This document shows, in pieces, positions 9,907 to 19,343 of a stretch of DNA of 64,000 bases (the first letter of the stretch is position 1; each line of letters begins with the position of its first letter). The notes below the pieces were generated by a model. The model saw nothing but the letters and a program-made list of their open reading frames with translations, ran no database searches and was not told where the DNA came from. Origin of the DNA: Alienimonas californiensis (lineage in GTDB: Bacteria; Planctomycetota; Planctomycetia; Planctomycetales; Planctomycetaceae); the NCBI RefSeq assembly GCF_007743815.1, contig NZ_CP036265.1, positions 832,501-896,500 on the forward strand, read 5' to 3'. Made by a program: the position numbers and the translations under genes.

Positions 9907-10401
9907 TCACCCGCGGAGCACCATCGCCACGCCGCCGACCATCAGCGTGACGCCGACCAGCCGCGCCCAGGTTGCCGGCCGCACGTCGTAGCCGGCCAGG
10001 CCCCAGTGATCGAGGAGCACGGCGCCGGCGAGTTGGGCGACGATCATGATCCCCAGCCAAGACCCGGCGCCGACCTTGGGGGCGAAGATCAGGCTGGCGG
10101 TGACGAGGAACGCCCCGAACGCCCCGCCGCAGAGCGTCCACCACGGGGCGCCGGCGTAGTCGGCCGGCTTCGGCAGCGACCGGGCGATCGCCAGGCAGGC
10201 CACGGCCGTGCAGGTCAGACCGACGATGTAGCTGGTCAGCGAGGCGTGCAGCTTGTGGCTGAGGATCTTGCCCAGCTCGCCGTTGATCCCGGGCTGGCAG
10301 GCCAGGGCGAATCCGGAGATCGACCCGGCGACGATCGCCGCCGCCAACACGCCCACCCCCGGCCCCGAAGCGACGGCAAGGAGCGGGGAGGACATGGGCA
10401 T
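9907..10401 (-). CDS. YdcZ-like (DUF606) DMT-superfamily transporter
   Basis: A small integral membrane protein of about 164 aa with five hydrophobic helices and the family pattern GFALACQPGINGELGK, then SLTSYIVGLTCTAV, GAFGAFLVTASLIFAPKVGAG and AQLAGAVLLDHWGLAG. This matches the YdcZ/DUF606 half-transporters of the drug/metabolite superfamily; the substrate is unknown. ATG codons at 10401 and 10395 both give a membrane start; longer frames add an Arg-rich leader. Transcribed alone, divergent from the DUF1559 gene at 10609. Confidence 0.82.
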   Translation of the reverse strand: MPMSSPLLAVASGPGVGVLAAAIVAGSISGFALACQPGINGELGKILSHKLHASLTSYIVGLTCTAVACLAIARSLPKPADYAGAPWWTLCGGAFGAFLVTASLIFAPKVGAGSWLGIMIVAQLAGAVLLDHWGLAGYDVRPATWARLVGVTLMVGGVAMVLRG

Positions 10402-10608
10402 CGGGCGGACTTTCGGCGGGGGGCGGTGCAATCGGGCGGCGCCGCAGCCTAGGCGCGAGGCGCCCGACCGTCGCCGGAACCCCGCCCGCCGCCGGCCGGA
10501 CCGCGGCTTCACCGTTTGTTCACGAGAACCTCGCCAGACCTCCATTCGAAGAACCGATCGTCCCCACCCGAGGCCTTTTCGTCCCTCCCTCTTCGGTCCG
10601 TTTTTGCC

Positions 10609-11616
10609 ATGCGTCGCCCCTCAAACCGTTCACCCGCGCTGATGCTTCGGCGTCGATCCGGGTTCACCCTCATCGAACTGCTGGTGGTGATCGCGATCAT
10701 CGCGATCCTGGTCAGCCTGCTGCTCCCCGCCGTGCAGCAGGCCCGGGAGGCCGCCCGCCGCAGCCAGTGCCAGAACAACCTGAAAAACATCGGGTTGGCG
10801 ATGCACAACTATCAGAGCACCCACAAGAAGTTCCCGTTTGCGTGGAACAGCCACGGGACCGGCTGGTCGGCGATGATTCTGCCGCAGCTTGATCAGCAGG
10901 CGATCTACGACACGCTCACGTTCCAGGAGAGCGGCGCCGGCAACTACGGCTCGGGTCCTGACAACGAGAGGATGTGCGGGACCCTGATCCCCACCTTCCG
11001 CTGTCCCTCGATGACGGCGGACGAGCATATCTCCTCCAACAGCGGCATCCCCGGCCGCGTGCCGTCGGCCTACTCGGCGAACATCTCCAGCGTCAGCTGG
11101 TTCGATAACTCCAACGGCGCCACGAAGACCCCCGAGGATTATTACTGGGACCCGAATTGGACCGACCCGAACCCCGACGAAGACATCTTCCCGACCTTCG
11201 CGTTCAGCAAGCCCCACGACGGCATGTTCTGGGAGGACAGCGCGACCTCCTTCAAGGACGTGAAGGACGGCGCCGGACAGACGATCCTCATCGGCGAGGT
11301 CTGGACCGACCCGGAGTTCGGGCAGGACGGCCAGGGGATGGACCACTGGTACATCGGCTCCCCGCAGATCGACGCCCCGGACACCAACGAGTGCACGGAG
11401 TTCGTCGCCTCCACCGCCGTGCCGCTGAACACCTGGCTGGACCCGATGTCCACCGGCTTCATGAAGGAAGCGGCCTTCGGCAGCGAGCACACCGGCGGAG
11501 CCTTCCTGGGCATGGTCGACGGGTCCGTGCAGTTCGTCTCAGACACGATCGACTTCGACACCTATCAGGCCCTCGGCAGCCGCAACGGCGGCGAGGTGAT
11601 CGACGGCGCCTTCTGA
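10609..11616 (+). CDS. DUF1559 pseudopilin-like protein (2)
   Basis: A 335-aa paralogue of the 5837-6958 protein. The start at 10609 places the methylation motif (SGFTLIELLVVIAIIAI) near residue 17, as expected for a prepilin. The block QAREAARRSQCQNNLKNIGLAMHNYQ and the C-terminal GMVDGSVQFVSDTID, followed by LGSRNGGEVIDG, are diagnostic. It is shorter in the middle than the other two copies. A lipoprotein gene follows in the same direction 170 bp downstream; DUF1559 genes next to a small carboxypeptidase-regulatory-like lipoprotein are a recurring planctomycete arrangement. Confidence 0.93.
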   Translation: MRRPSNRSPALMLRRRSGFTLIELLVVIAIIAILVSLLLPAVQQAREAARRSQCQNNLKNIGLAMHNYQSTHKKFPFAWNSHGTGWSAMILPQLDQQAIYDTLTFQESGAGNYGSGPDNERMCGTLIPTFRCPSMTADEHISSNSGIPGRVPSAYSANISSVSWFDNSNGATKTPEDYYWDPNWTDPNPDEDIFPTFAFSKPHDGMFWEDSATSFKDVKDGAGQTILIGEVWTDPEFGQDGQGMDHWYIGSPQIDAPDTNECTEFVASTAVPLNTWLDPMSTGFMKEAAFGSEHTGGAFLGMVDGSVQFVSDTIDFDTYQALGSRNGGEVIDGAF

Positions 11617-11785
11617 GCGCCGCCGCTCCGCTTTGACCCACGACGCCGAACCGGCCGCCGCCTCTTCGTTCCAACGCGGCGGCCGGGGTCGGCTCTTTCC
11701 GACTCTCCCGCGAGCGGCCCCCGCCCCGGTCCCCGCGGCCGCGGCGCCGCCGCCCGCGCCCGTTTCCCACCTTCTTGTCATTTTA

Positions 11786-12295
11786 ATGTCCGTACTCGCT
11801 TCGTCGCTCCGGCCGCTCGGCCGGGTCGTTCCCCTGTTTGCGCTGGCCCTGACGATCGGGTGCGGCGGGCCGAGCCCGGACTACCGGTCCGTCGGGCTGG
11901 CCGACGTCTCCGGCGTCGTCACGCTGGACGGCGCCCCGCTGGAGAACGCCGTCGTCCGTTTCTACGAGGCTGGCCGGCGCGTCCGCTACAGCTACGGCCA
12001 GACCGACGCCGACGGCCGGTACTCGTTGCAATTGAACACCCGGCAGGACGGCGTTCTGCCCGGCGAGAAGGAGGTGGTGATCTCCACCGCCGCGACCGGG
12101 TTCGAAGTCAAGAACGGCGGCGGGCCGGAACGCGTCCCCGCCCGCTACAACCGCGACACCGAACTGACCCGCACCGTGGAGCGGGACGGCTCGCACAGTT
12201 TCGATTTCGACCTCACCTCCGACGGCGAGATCGCCGAACCGAGTTCGTGGAGCGGAGCCGCCAGCGACGAGGACGAAGTCGTTAACGAGGGCTGA
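11786..12295 (+). CDS. Lipoprotein with carboxypeptidase-regulatory-like fold
   Basis: A 169-aa protein with a lipoprotein signal (hydrophobic stretch ending LTIGC, Cys about residue 28). A beta-sandwich-like region follows with the pattern VSGVVTLDGAPLENAVVRFYE...GQTDADGRYSL...GVLPGEKEVVIS, characteristic of transthyretin/carboxypeptidase-regulatory-like domains of secreted planctomycete proteins. The C-terminus is acidic. The start at 11786 (ATG) is preferred because it begins the signal peptide; the upstream in-frame extension is Ala/Pro-rich. Probably co-transcribed with the DUF1559 gene. Confidence 0.8.
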   Translation: MSVLASSLRPLGRVVPLFALALTIGCGGPSPDYRSVGLADVSGVVTLDGAPLENAVVRFYEAGRRVRYSYGQTDADGRYSLQLNTRQDGVLPGEKEVVISTAATGFEVKNGGGPERVPARYNRDTELTRTVERDGSHSFDFDLTSDGEIAEPSSWSGAASDEDEVVNEG

Positions 12296-12334
12296 GCCGA
12301 CGCCGACGGGCGTTCTTCTGAAGCCGGACCGGCG

Positions 12335-12360
12335 GCCGGGGCGGAGCGATCCGTCCCGGC
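12335..12360. terminator. Hairpin between convergent genes
   Basis: An 11-bp stem (GCCGGGGCGGA paired with TCCGTCCCGGC, one G-U pair) around a GCGA loop. It lies in the 99-bp gap between the convergent lipoprotein gene (end 12295) and the Ala/Pro-rich lipoprotein gene (end 12395). There is no clear T-run, so intrinsic termination is only inferred. Confidence 0.5.
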
Positions 12361-12394
12361 CGCGTCGTGCGCCGCGGCCCGGCCGCGGGGTCGG

Positions 12395-14485
12395 TCAGTT
12401 CCCGCCCCGCTGCAGGGCCTCGCGCCGGGCGGCCCGCATCTCCTTGGCGAGGTCGCGGTCCCGTTCGATCCGGGCGGCGTCCGACAGGCTGTCGGCGACG
12501 GCGACGGTGCCGACTTCCGCCAGCAGCGTCGTCGCGGCCCGCCGCACTTCGAGCGTCTCCGACCCCAGCAGCGCCGCCGCCGCCGCTTCCGCGGGGGCGC
12601 CCGGCTGGCGGAGCGCCGCGACGACGCGGTCGCCCGCCCCGGTCACGTCCGCCAGCGGCGTCAGGGCGGCGGCGGCGGCGGGGTCGTCGTGGATTCGCTC
12701 CAGCACGGTCGTCACCGTCGACGTCTGCGGCGAGCCGGCCCCCGCCGCGGCCTTCCCGGCGGCGGCGTAGTGCTCCGGCGTCGAGGACCACCGCAGCAGG
12801 GCGCCCAGCAGCGCCGGTTCGAACCCGCCGCCGGAGCCCTCGTAGTCGCTCCCCACAAACTCGCCGCCGCCCTCGGAGGGGCTGCCGCCGAACGGGCTCT
12901 CCGACCCGGACGGCGGCCCCTCGGCCGGCGGCTCGTCCTCCGGCGGGGCGGGCATCGCGGCGAGCAACGCCGTCCGCACCTCCTCGGCCCCCTCCGGCGC
13001 CGGGGCGTCCGACACTTCGGAACGGGGCGCCGGGGCGACCGCGGAGAGGAACCGGGCCGCCGTCCGCTGCGCCTGGGGGGAACCGCTCTCAATCGCCCGC
13101 AGCGCCCAGACGCGGGGCTCTTCGCCGGGGGCCGGGGCGGCGTCGGCCGCTCCGTCGCCGGAGGCGTTCTGACGGGCGGTTAGATCGAACGCCCACCCCA
13201 CCGCGTCCCCGTCCGCCGGCGCCGGCAGGGTCCGCGGCCCCGCGGCCGTCTCGGCGGTCGCCGCCAGCACGTTCGGCAATCCGGCGTCGCCGCTCGGCGG
13301 CTGGGGGAAGGTCGCGGCGGCGGCCCTCTGCGGCAGATGGGTGCGGGCCGCCGACAGCCACGCGGCGGGGTCCTCCACCGGCCCCGCGACGATCAGAAAG
13401 GCGGTCGGCCCCTCCTCCGCCGCGGCGTCCACGGCGTCCGCGAGGTCGGGGCTTCGCTCCGGGCGCCGGTTGGGGCGGTCCGAGCCGTCCGCGTCCCGGG
13501 CCGCGGGGGCCTCGTCCGGCCGCGGCAGAACCAGAACGGTCCAGCCCGCGGTGCGGGTGTCCGGCGTGCCGGGGTCGCCGTCCGGGCCGAGGGCGAAGGC
13601 GTCCCGCCGCACGGCCTCGGCGGTCGTCGCCGGGCTCGGCGGCGCCGGGGTCGGCCGGTCGTTCTCGCTGTTGTCGTAGGGGTTGCCGCCGAACGGGTTG
13701 TCGCTGCCCCCTGTCGAGCTGGCCATGCTCGCCAGCCGCTCGCGCTCCTCGTCGCTCATTCCCCCGTCCCCGTTCCCAGACGACCCGGCGGAGGGCGTGC
13801 GGAGGGTGAGGACGGCGGCGGGGGTCGGGGCGTTCGCCTCGGTCAGCCATCCCTCCAGCAGCGCCGCGGCGTCGAGCCGCACGGCGCCGGTGCGGGAGAT
13901 TTCAAAGTCCTCCGGCTCCGGCCCGGCGACGGGCTCGGCGGGGGCGAGGAACTCCGCGGCGCCGGCGGCGTCGGCGGGATTCGGCAGATCGCCCAGCAGC
14001 ACGACCGGCGGGGCGTTCGGCGCGGCGCCGGCCAATAACCGCGGGGGCGTGTCCGAGGGGAACGCCTCCGCCATCGCGTCCCGGGCCAGCGCCGCCAGCC
14101 CCGGCAGCGGCACGTCCGTCCCGAGCACCTGCACGGCGGCGGTGCGATCCGGATTCGGCGAGGGGCTGGCCGCCAACCCCAGCGCCACCCGGCGATCGCG
14201 GACCGCCCGCCGGGCCGTCACCTCCGCCGAATCCGCCCGTCCGCCGGCGGCCATGGCCCGCGGGGTCGGCCGCGGCGTCGCCGTGCGATCGGGCGTCGGA
14301 TTGCGGGCCGGCGCGACCGTCCGGGCCGGGGCGGCGGGGGCCGCGGCGGCCGGAGTCGCGGGGGCGGCGGCATTCGCGGCGGGCAGCCCCACGGCGGGCC
14401 GCGTTTCACCGACGACCGTCGCCTCCCCGCCGCACCCGGCCGACAACAGACTGACGGACAATAGACCCGCAAACGCAAGACGCAT
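12395..14485 (-). CDS. Large Ala/Pro-rich lipoprotein
   Basis: A protein of about 696 aa starting at an ATG at 14485 that opens a clear lipoprotein signal (MRLAFAGLLSVSLLSAGC). The rest is strongly biased to Ala, Pro, Gly and Asp with few aromatic residues. There is an Ala/Pro linker (about 30-80), a more regular mixed region with beta-rich stretches (WTVLVLPRPDE, PTAFLIVAGPVEDP), two Ser/Gly/Asn-rich linkers with a shared SGSESPFGG/GSDNPFGGNP motif, and a C-terminal helical region (LLGSETLEVRRAATTLLAEVG) resembling HEAT-type repeats. I do not recognise a family. Its frame has strong third-position GC, whereas the antisense frames give only Arg/Pro-rich translations. Divergent from the DUF1559 gene at 14668. 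Confidence 0.7.
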   Translation of the reverse strand: MRLAFAGLLSVSLLSAGCGGEATVVGETRPAVGLPAANAAAPATPAAAAPAAPARTVAPARNPTPDRTATPRPTPRAMAAGGRADSAEVTARRAVRDRRVALGLAASPSPNPDRTAAVQVLGTDVPLPGLAALARDAMAEAFPSDTPPRLLAGAAPNAPPVVLLGDLPNPADAAGAAEFLAPAEPVAGPEPEDFEISRTGAVRLDAAALLEGWLTEANAPTPAAVLTLRTPSAGSSGNGDGGMSDEERERLASMASSTGGSDNPFGGNPYDNSENDRPTPAPPSPATTAEAVRRDAFALGPDGDPGTPDTRTAGWTVLVLPRPDEAPAARDADGSDRPNRRPERSPDLADAVDAAAEEGPTAFLIVAGPVEDPAAWLSAARTHLPQRAAAATFPQPPSGDAGLPNVLAATAETAAGPRTLPAPADGDAVGWAFDLTARQNASGDGAADAAPAPGEEPRVWALRAIESGSPQAQRTAARFLSAVAPAPRSEVSDAPAPEGAEEVRTALLAAMPAPPEDEPPAEGPPSGSESPFGGSPSEGGGEFVGSDYEGSGGGFEPALLGALLRWSSTPEHYAAAGKAAAGAGSPQTSTVTTVLERIHDDPAAAAALTPLADVTGAGDRVVAALRQPGAPAEAAAAALLGSETLEVRRAATTLLAEVGTVAVADSLSDAARIERDRDLAKEMRAARREALQRGGN

Positions 14486-14667
14486 GGAGGTGTCGCCCGG
14501 GGAGGGAGCGCCGGCGGCGCGGGGGAGCGGGAACAGGTCGCTCATGGATAAACCGCAATGAGGGAGGAAAGTGTCGATGCTAACTCCTTTCCCCCGCGGA
14601 CGCCGCAGGGACCTCGGGAGTTCCCGCGTTCTCGCCCTTCGCAAACGCCCTCGGATACGCTGCGACC

Positions 14668-15996
14668 ATGGTTCAGTCCCCCTGCCCTGCGCGTCGCCCC
14701 CCCGTCCGCGGCTCGAACGTGGCGGGGGGCGGAAATCCGCCCCCCAAAGTCGGCGCCGATTCACGCGGATTCACGGCGCTGGAACTTGCCTCCGTGCTGG
14801 CCCTGATCGCCGTGTTGGTGAGCCTGTTGCTCCCGGCGGTGCAGCAATCCCGGGAGCGGGCCCGGGCGATGCAGTGCGTCAACAGCCTGACGAACCTCGG
14901 CGCCGCGATGCACCACTACCACGCGGTGCACCGCGGCTTTCCCATCGCCCAGGGCGGCACCGACGGCGGGGGCGACCCGACCGTCGAAAGCAACGCCGGC
15001 CGGCTCAGCACGTTCGTCCCGCTGACGCCCTACCTCGACGCCCCGCCGCTGTGGGAGGCGATTCGCACCTCCCAGGCCCGCCCAAAACTCAACGAGGGCG
15101 GATGGGACGACCCGGGCGGCGATCCCTATGCAGACGAACTGTATGAAGAGGTGGCCGACGACACGGAGGACGACGGCCGTCCGCAGGTCGCCGGGCCCTT
15201 CCCCCCGTTCGGCCCGCACCCCGACGAGGGCTCCTATGAACCGTGGGCGACGCAGCTCCCGATTCTGCTCTGCCCCTCCGACGGCGCCCCCGGCCCCGCC
15301 GCGGGGGAGGTCGCGGACACGAATTACGTCCTCAACTGGGGCGACCACGGCCTCTATAACGGCCGGTCGGACAACCCCCGCGGCGTGGCGAAGGCGGGCG
15401 GGGTCGTCACGCTGGACGAAATCACGGACGGCCTCGGCAACACCCTATTAATGTCGGAGACGCGGCGGGGCGAGGGGGGCTGGGCGTTTTCCGCGAACGT
15501 GGCCGTCGGGCTGCCGGCGACCATTTTTGACGATCCGCAGACGAACTGCGTCGCGGCAGTCGGCGACCCGGTGGAACCGGGCTTCTACGGGCAAACCGCC
15601 GCGGCCGTCGTCACGGCGCCGCTCCGCGGCGATCGCTGGACGGACGGGGCCGTGGCCTACACCGGGTTCAACACGATCCTGCCGCCGGGCGGGCCTTCCT
15701 GCGTCGTCGGCGGAACCCGGACGGACGAGGCCGGGGGGACGGTGGTCAACCCCGCCGCCGACTTCGCCGGCGGCGGGATTCTCTCCGCGGGGTCACATCA
15801 TCTCAACGGCGTGAACGTCCTGCTGGCGGACGGGTCGGTGCGGTGGATCGCGAACGAGATCGACGCCGGCGATCCCCACGCCGGCCAACCGACCGACCCC
15901 GCGGCGCTGGCGGCCGGCGACCTCGGCGAAAGCCCCTACGGCCTGTGGGGCGCCCTGGGCACCCGGGCCGCCGGCGAACTGACCGGCGGCTTCTAG
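14668..15996 (+). CDS. DUF1559 pseudopilin-like protein (3)
   Basis: A 442-aa DUF1559 protein. The N-terminal leader is unusually long (34 residues, Pro/Gly-rich) before the methylation-like motif [26 protein letters not shown]. The usual ARRSQC block is replaced by [25 protein letters not shown], so this copy is divergent. It retains the [26 protein letters not shown] block and a C-terminal [21 protein letters not shown] very similar to that of the 5837-6958 copy. The polar residue in FTALE instead of FTLIE does not affect the invariant Glu. Start ATG at 14668; no nearer in-frame ATG precedes the pilin motif. Confidence 0.9.
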   Translation: MVQSPCPARRPPVRGSNVAGGGNPPPKVGADSRGFTALELASVLALIAVLVSLLLPAVQQSRERARAMQCVNSLTNLGAAMHHYHAVHRGFPIAQGGTDGGGDPTVESNAGRLSTFVPLTPYLDAPPLWEAIRTSQARPKLNEGGWDDPGGDPYADELYEEVADDTEDDGRPQVAGPFPPFGPHPDEGSYEPWATQLPILLCPSDGAPGPAAGEVADTNYVLNWGDHGLYNGRSDNPRGVAKAGGVVTLDEITDGLGNTLLMSETRRGEGGWAFSANVAVGLPATIFDDPQTNCVAAVGDPVEPGFYGQTAAAVVTAPLRGDRWTDGAVAYTGFNTILPPGGPSCVVGGTRTDEAGGTVVNPAADFAGGGILSAGSHHLNGVNVLLADGSVRWIANEIDAGDPHAGQPTDPAALAAGDLGESPYGLWGALGTRAAGELTGGF

Positions 15997-16007
15997 CAGG
16001 CTCGGCG

Positions 16008-16086
16008 GTGAGTCCGGAGCGTAAGCTCCGGCCGGGCGTTTCGACGCCGGCTGCGCCGACAGTCGGAGCTTGTGCTCCGGGCTCAC
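16008..16086. repeat. Intergenic compound palindrome
   Basis: Outer arms GTGAGTCCGGAGC (16008-16020) and GCTCCGGGCTCAC (16074-16086) pair with one mismatch. Nested inside are CCGGAGCGTAAGCTCCGG and CGGAGCTTGTGCTCCG, each a palindrome, giving a cloverleaf-like foldback. It begins 12 bp after the DUF1559 stop. The remaining interval to the next gene (16087-16392) shows no convincing coding sequence. Confidence 0.65.
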
Positions 16087-16392
16087 GGCTTCACCCCGCG
16101 ACGACGGGATGCAGTTTGCGATAGCACGCCGGCGGCGGCGGGCCGGGCGAACGTGGCGGATCGGGGGAGAAAACCCGGCCGGCTGACCGGGCGGACCCGG
16201 TCGTGCGGGCCAAGAGGGCATTCCGGCCGCCCGCGGCGCCGGCAGGCCCTTGCGAGAGCGCCCTCGCCACGCGATCCTCCTATCTTACGCAGTCGCCCCG
16301 GGCGGCGCGGGCTTCAGGATCAGCGTCGTTCGATCCGGGGCTTGGCGGTTCTCACTCATCCCTCGATTTTCATCTGGTCGGAGACGATTCCC

Positions 16393-17637
16393 ATGGTACG
16401 GCGGGCACTCGGAGTTTTGGCGGCGGCCGCGGTGTTCGCCGTGGCCGTCCCGGCTGACGCCGGGCTGTTCGGTCTGTTCGGCGGCCACGGCCAGGGCAGT
16501 TCCGGCGGCTACGGCTCGTACGGCTCCTCCGGCGGGAGCTACTACGGCGGGTCCAGCGGCGGCGGTTCCTACGGCGGATCGAGCGGCGGGAGCTACTACG
16601 GCGGATCGAGCGGCGGCTCCAGCGGCGGCTACTACGGCGCCACGAGCTACTACGGCGGGTCCAGCGGCGGCTCCTCCTCCGGTGGCGGCGGGCTGTTCGG
16701 CGGCGGCGGGCTGCTCAGCGGCCTGTTCGGCCACCACCGCAGCGGCGGCGGCTCCTCCGGCGGGTACGGCTCCTACGGGAGCTCCGGCGGGTCCTCCGGC
16801 GGCTACGCCACCTACTACGGCGGCGGTTCCTCCGGCGGGTTCGGCTCCTCCGGCGGCTACGGCTACGGCTCCGGCGCCTATTACGGCGGCGGCCTCGGCT
16901 CCTCCGGCTACTACAGCGGGTACGGGGCCGTCGACGGGCCGTCCTACGGCGGCAGCTACGGCTCCTACTACGGCGGGTCGTTCGGCTCCTACGGCGGCGG
17001 CTACGGCACCTACTACGGCGGCGGATACGGCGGGTCCTACGGCGGCGGATACGGCTACGGCAGCCACGGTCTGTTCGGCGCCGCCGCCCCGGTCGCCTCG
17101 CCGGCCGTCGCCTCCCCGTTCGTGCCCGGCGCCCTGCCGGCCGGCGTGGCCGGTCCGATCGCCCCGGGCGTGGAACTCGCCGCGAACGAGCGGGCCGCCG
17201 GCAACCTCCGCACCGCCGCGAAGGTCGTGCAGCGGAACGAAACCCGCGCCCAGATCGTGATGAACCTGCCGGACGCGGCGACCGTCACGCTGGTCGACCA
17301 GCCGATGGGCGGCGAAGGCCCGGTGCGGATGTTCGAGAGCCCGGACCTCGAAGCCGGCCAGGCGTACGCCTACCCGATCACCGTCACCCTGCCGGTCGAA
17401 GGCTCCGCCGCCCCGCTGAGCGTCGAAGCCGTGCAGGTGGTGCGGGCCGGCGTGCGGGTCGAACTGACCGCGACCGTCGTCGACGGCGTGCTGACCCTCG
17501 TCCAGTCCCCCGGCCAGGCCGGCGCCCCGCCGCTCAAGACCGCCACGGACAGCCCGAGCGATCTGAACGCCCCGGAGTCCGCCGAGCCCGCCGCCGGGGA
17601 ACCGGCCGTGGCCGACGACCGCGTCGCCCTGCGGTAA
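16393..17637 (+). CDS. Secreted Gly/Ser/Tyr-rich protein with TIGR03000-like domain
   Basis: A 414-aa exported protein. The signal peptide is [24 protein letters not shown]. Residues 28-230 are a low-complexity region of short Gly-Gly-Ser-Tyr repeats ([17 protein letters not shown] types). The C-terminal part (about 283-360: [19 protein letters not shown] through [13 protein letters not shown]) matches my memory of TIGR03000, a domain known only from planctomycetes and typically found behind Gly/Tyr-rich repeats. The protein is probably extracellular or cell-wall associated. The N-terminus is closely related to that of the 18021-18497 gene, indicating duplication. A strong terminator follows at 17685. 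Confidence 0.85.
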   Translation: MVRRALGVLAAAAVFAVAVPADAGLFGLFGGHGQGSSGGYGSYGSSGGSYYGGSSGGGSYGGSSGGSYYGGSSGGSSGGYYGATSYYGGSSGGSSSGGGGLFGGGGLLSGLFGHHRSGGGSSGGYGSYGSSGGSSGGYATYYGGGSSGGFGSSGGYGYGSGAYYGGGLGSSGYYSGYGAVDGPSYGGSYGSYYGGSFGSYGGGYGTYYGGGYGGSYGGGYGYGSHGLFGAAAPVASPAVASPFVPGALPAGVAGPIAPGVELAANERAAGNLRTAAKVVQRNETRAQIVMNLPDAATVTLVDQPMGGEGPVRMFESPDLEAGQAYAYPITVTLPVEGSAAPLSVEAVQVVRAGVRVELTATVVDGVLTLVQSPGQAGAPPLKTATDSPSDLNAPESAEPAAGEPAVADDRVALR

Positions 17638-17684
17638 CGGCCCCCGGCGCGACAGGGCGCCGGAGAGACATTGAGAACGCCGAC

Positions 17685-17723
17685 GCCGGCCGGCTCCGTC
17701 CCACGGAGCCGGCCGGCTTTTTT
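17685..17723 (+). terminator. Rho-independent terminator
   Basis: A perfect 15-bp GC-rich stem (GCCGGCCGGCTCCGT and its complement, loop CCC) is followed by six T residues, 47 bp after the stop of the Gly-rich gene at 17637. The rest of the 17.72-18.02 kb interval has no clear gene and probably holds the promoter of the next gene. Confidence 0.9.
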
Positions 17724-18020
17724 GCTTGGACCCGGTCGCTCCGAGACGACTTCGCCCTCCGAGACCGGATCGAACGGGGGCCGTTCGCCCGGGACTGGTC
17801 TCAAACCGCTTGTCAGTGAGAAACAGAATTTTCGGAACTGGCCTTGCCTCCGCCGCCACATTAATCCCCAGAGGCTTGCAGCACCCCCCGGTCTCCGTCA
17901 CCCTTACAGCTTACCCAGCCGACCCTGGCGGCGCAGGCGCCGCAACTGGTCGACGCCTGTTCGGCGTGCGACGGTTTCGGCCCTCCCCCCTGACTCACCC
18001 CCCTGCCGGAGAAGGTTCCT

Positions 18021-18497
18021 ATGTTGAAACGGGCATTCGGAGTTCTCACTATCGCTGCGGCGTTCGCCCTGGCCATCCCGGCGAACGCCGGCCTGTTCGG
18101 GCACGGCTCCAACGGCGGCTCCAACGGCGGCGGTCTGTTCGATCACGGCGGCTCCAACGGCGGCGGCCTGTTCAGCGGCGGCCTGTTCAAGAAGCACGGC
18201 GGCTCCAACGGCGGCGGCCTGTTCGATCACGGCGGCTCCAACGGCGGCGGCCTGTTCGATCACGGCGGCTCCAACGGCGGCGGCCTGTTCGATCACCACA
18301 AGTCCAATGGCTCCAACGGCGGCGGGCTGTTCGACCACTTCAAGTCGCACGGCTCCTCCGGCGGCGGCGGCCTGTTCAGCGGCGGCCTGTTCAAGAAGCA
18401 CCACGGCTCCAACGGCGGCGGCCTGTTCAGCGGCGGCCTGTTCAAGAAGCATCACGGCTCCAACGGCGGCGGCTACGGCAGCTACGGCTCCTACTGA
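18021..18497 (+). CDS. Secreted GLFDHGGSNGG-repeat protein
   Basis: A 158-aa protein with signal peptide MLKRAFGVLTIAAAFALAIPANAG, followed almost entirely by imperfect repeats of the type GGLFDHGGSNGG, with a variant GGLFSGGLFKKHHGSNGG. His, Lys and Asp are placed regularly within the repeats, so the region alternates charge and could bind metal or matrix; this is inference. The signal peptide and the first mature residues (AGLFG) match those of the 16393-17637 protein, so the two are paralogues with different repeat units. It ends with the YGSYGSY motif also found in the neighbour's repeats. Confidence 0.78.
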   Translation: MLKRAFGVLTIAAAFALAIPANAGLFGHGSNGGSNGGGLFDHGGSNGGGLFSGGLFKKHGGSNGGGLFDHGGSNGGGLFDHGGSNGGGLFDHHKSNGSNGGGLFDHFKSHGSSGGGGLFSGGLFKKHHGSNGGGLFSGGLFKKHHGSNGGGYGSYGSY

Positions 18498-18698
18498 GCC
18501 GAACCCAGTCGACGACACGGGCCTGCGGCGTTGGCGCCGCGGCCCGGACCGTTTCATGATCCACCGGTCGGTTCCGCACGTGCGGGGCCGGCCGGTCGTT
18601 TCGTTATCCGCGCCCAAATCGGCGCGGTCCCCCCGGTCCCGCGGCGGTTTCGGCCCGCTCCGCTCGCCATCGGCCGCGACTCGCCCCACGCTGGTCCC

Positions 18699-19343
18699 GT
18701 GCCCGAGCCTTACGTCCCCGCCGTCGATTCCGTCGCCGAGCCCGTCGCCGAGCCCGTCGTGGACGCGCCCGCCGAACCCCCGGCGCCGCGGCCGCGGTGG
18801 TGGACGCGGTGCCTGTGGGCGGCGGCTCATCTGGCGCTGGCGTATCACCTGATCAGCCTGGCGATCGGCCCGGCGGCGATGATGCCGCCCTCCTCCGAGG
18901 TGCAGCGCACGATCCTCGCGGGCTCGCAACGGTATCTGAGGGCCCTGTACCTGGAGCACGGCTATCACTATTTCGCCCCCGAGCCCGGACCGAGCACGCT
19001 GCTCAAATATGAGGGAACCCGGCCCGACGGCAGCCGCGTGGCGGGCGTGATCCCGGACGTCGACGGACACTTCCCCCGCCTGCTGTATCACCGGCATTTC
19101 ATGCTGACGGAACGCCTCGCCGGCCCGGTCGGGCGAAGCCCGGACTACCAGGCGGCGCTGGCCCGGGGGCTGGGCCTCGAAACGGGAGCGGAGGAGTTGA
19201 GCCTCACCGTCGTCACCCATCGCCTGCCGGAGATCCGCGAAGTGCGGGCCGGGTTCGGCCTGGACGACCCGGCGACCTATTCGGAGCGTCCGCTGGGCCG
19301 GTTCGACGCCCGCCCGCTCACGCCGACGGAGGTGGAGCCGTGA
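18699..19343 (+). CDS. Single-pass membrane protein coupled to HTTM protein
   Basis: About 214 aa from a GTG at 18699; an upstream in-frame start adds an Arg/Pro-rich leader. The N-terminus is a Pro/Val/Glu linker (AEPVAEPVVDAPAEPPAP). One membrane helix follows (WTRCLWAAAHLALAYHLISLAIG), then a soluble domain containing LRALYLEHGYHYFAPEPGPSTLLKYE and GHFPRLLYHRHFMLTERL. I do not recognise the family by name. The stop codon overlaps the GTG start of the HTTM gene (19340), so the two are translationally coupled and probably act together at the membrane. Confidence 0.72.
   Translation: MPEPYVPAVDSVAEPVAEPVVDAPAEPPAPRPRWWTRCLWAAAHLALAYHLISLAIGPAAMMPPSSEVQRTILAGSQRYLRALYLEHGYHYFAPEPGPSTLLKYEGTRPDGSRVAGVIPDVDGHFPRLLYHRHFMLTERLAGPVGRSPDYQAALARGLGLETGAEELSLTVVTHRLPEIREVRAGFGLDDPATYSERPLGRFDARPLTPTEVEP

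Noticed and set aside
12367..13809. Plus-strand 480-codon frame rich in Arg and Pro
   Set aside because: Antisense of the Ala/Pro-rich lipoprotein gene; its composition is what complementary GC-rich codons give.
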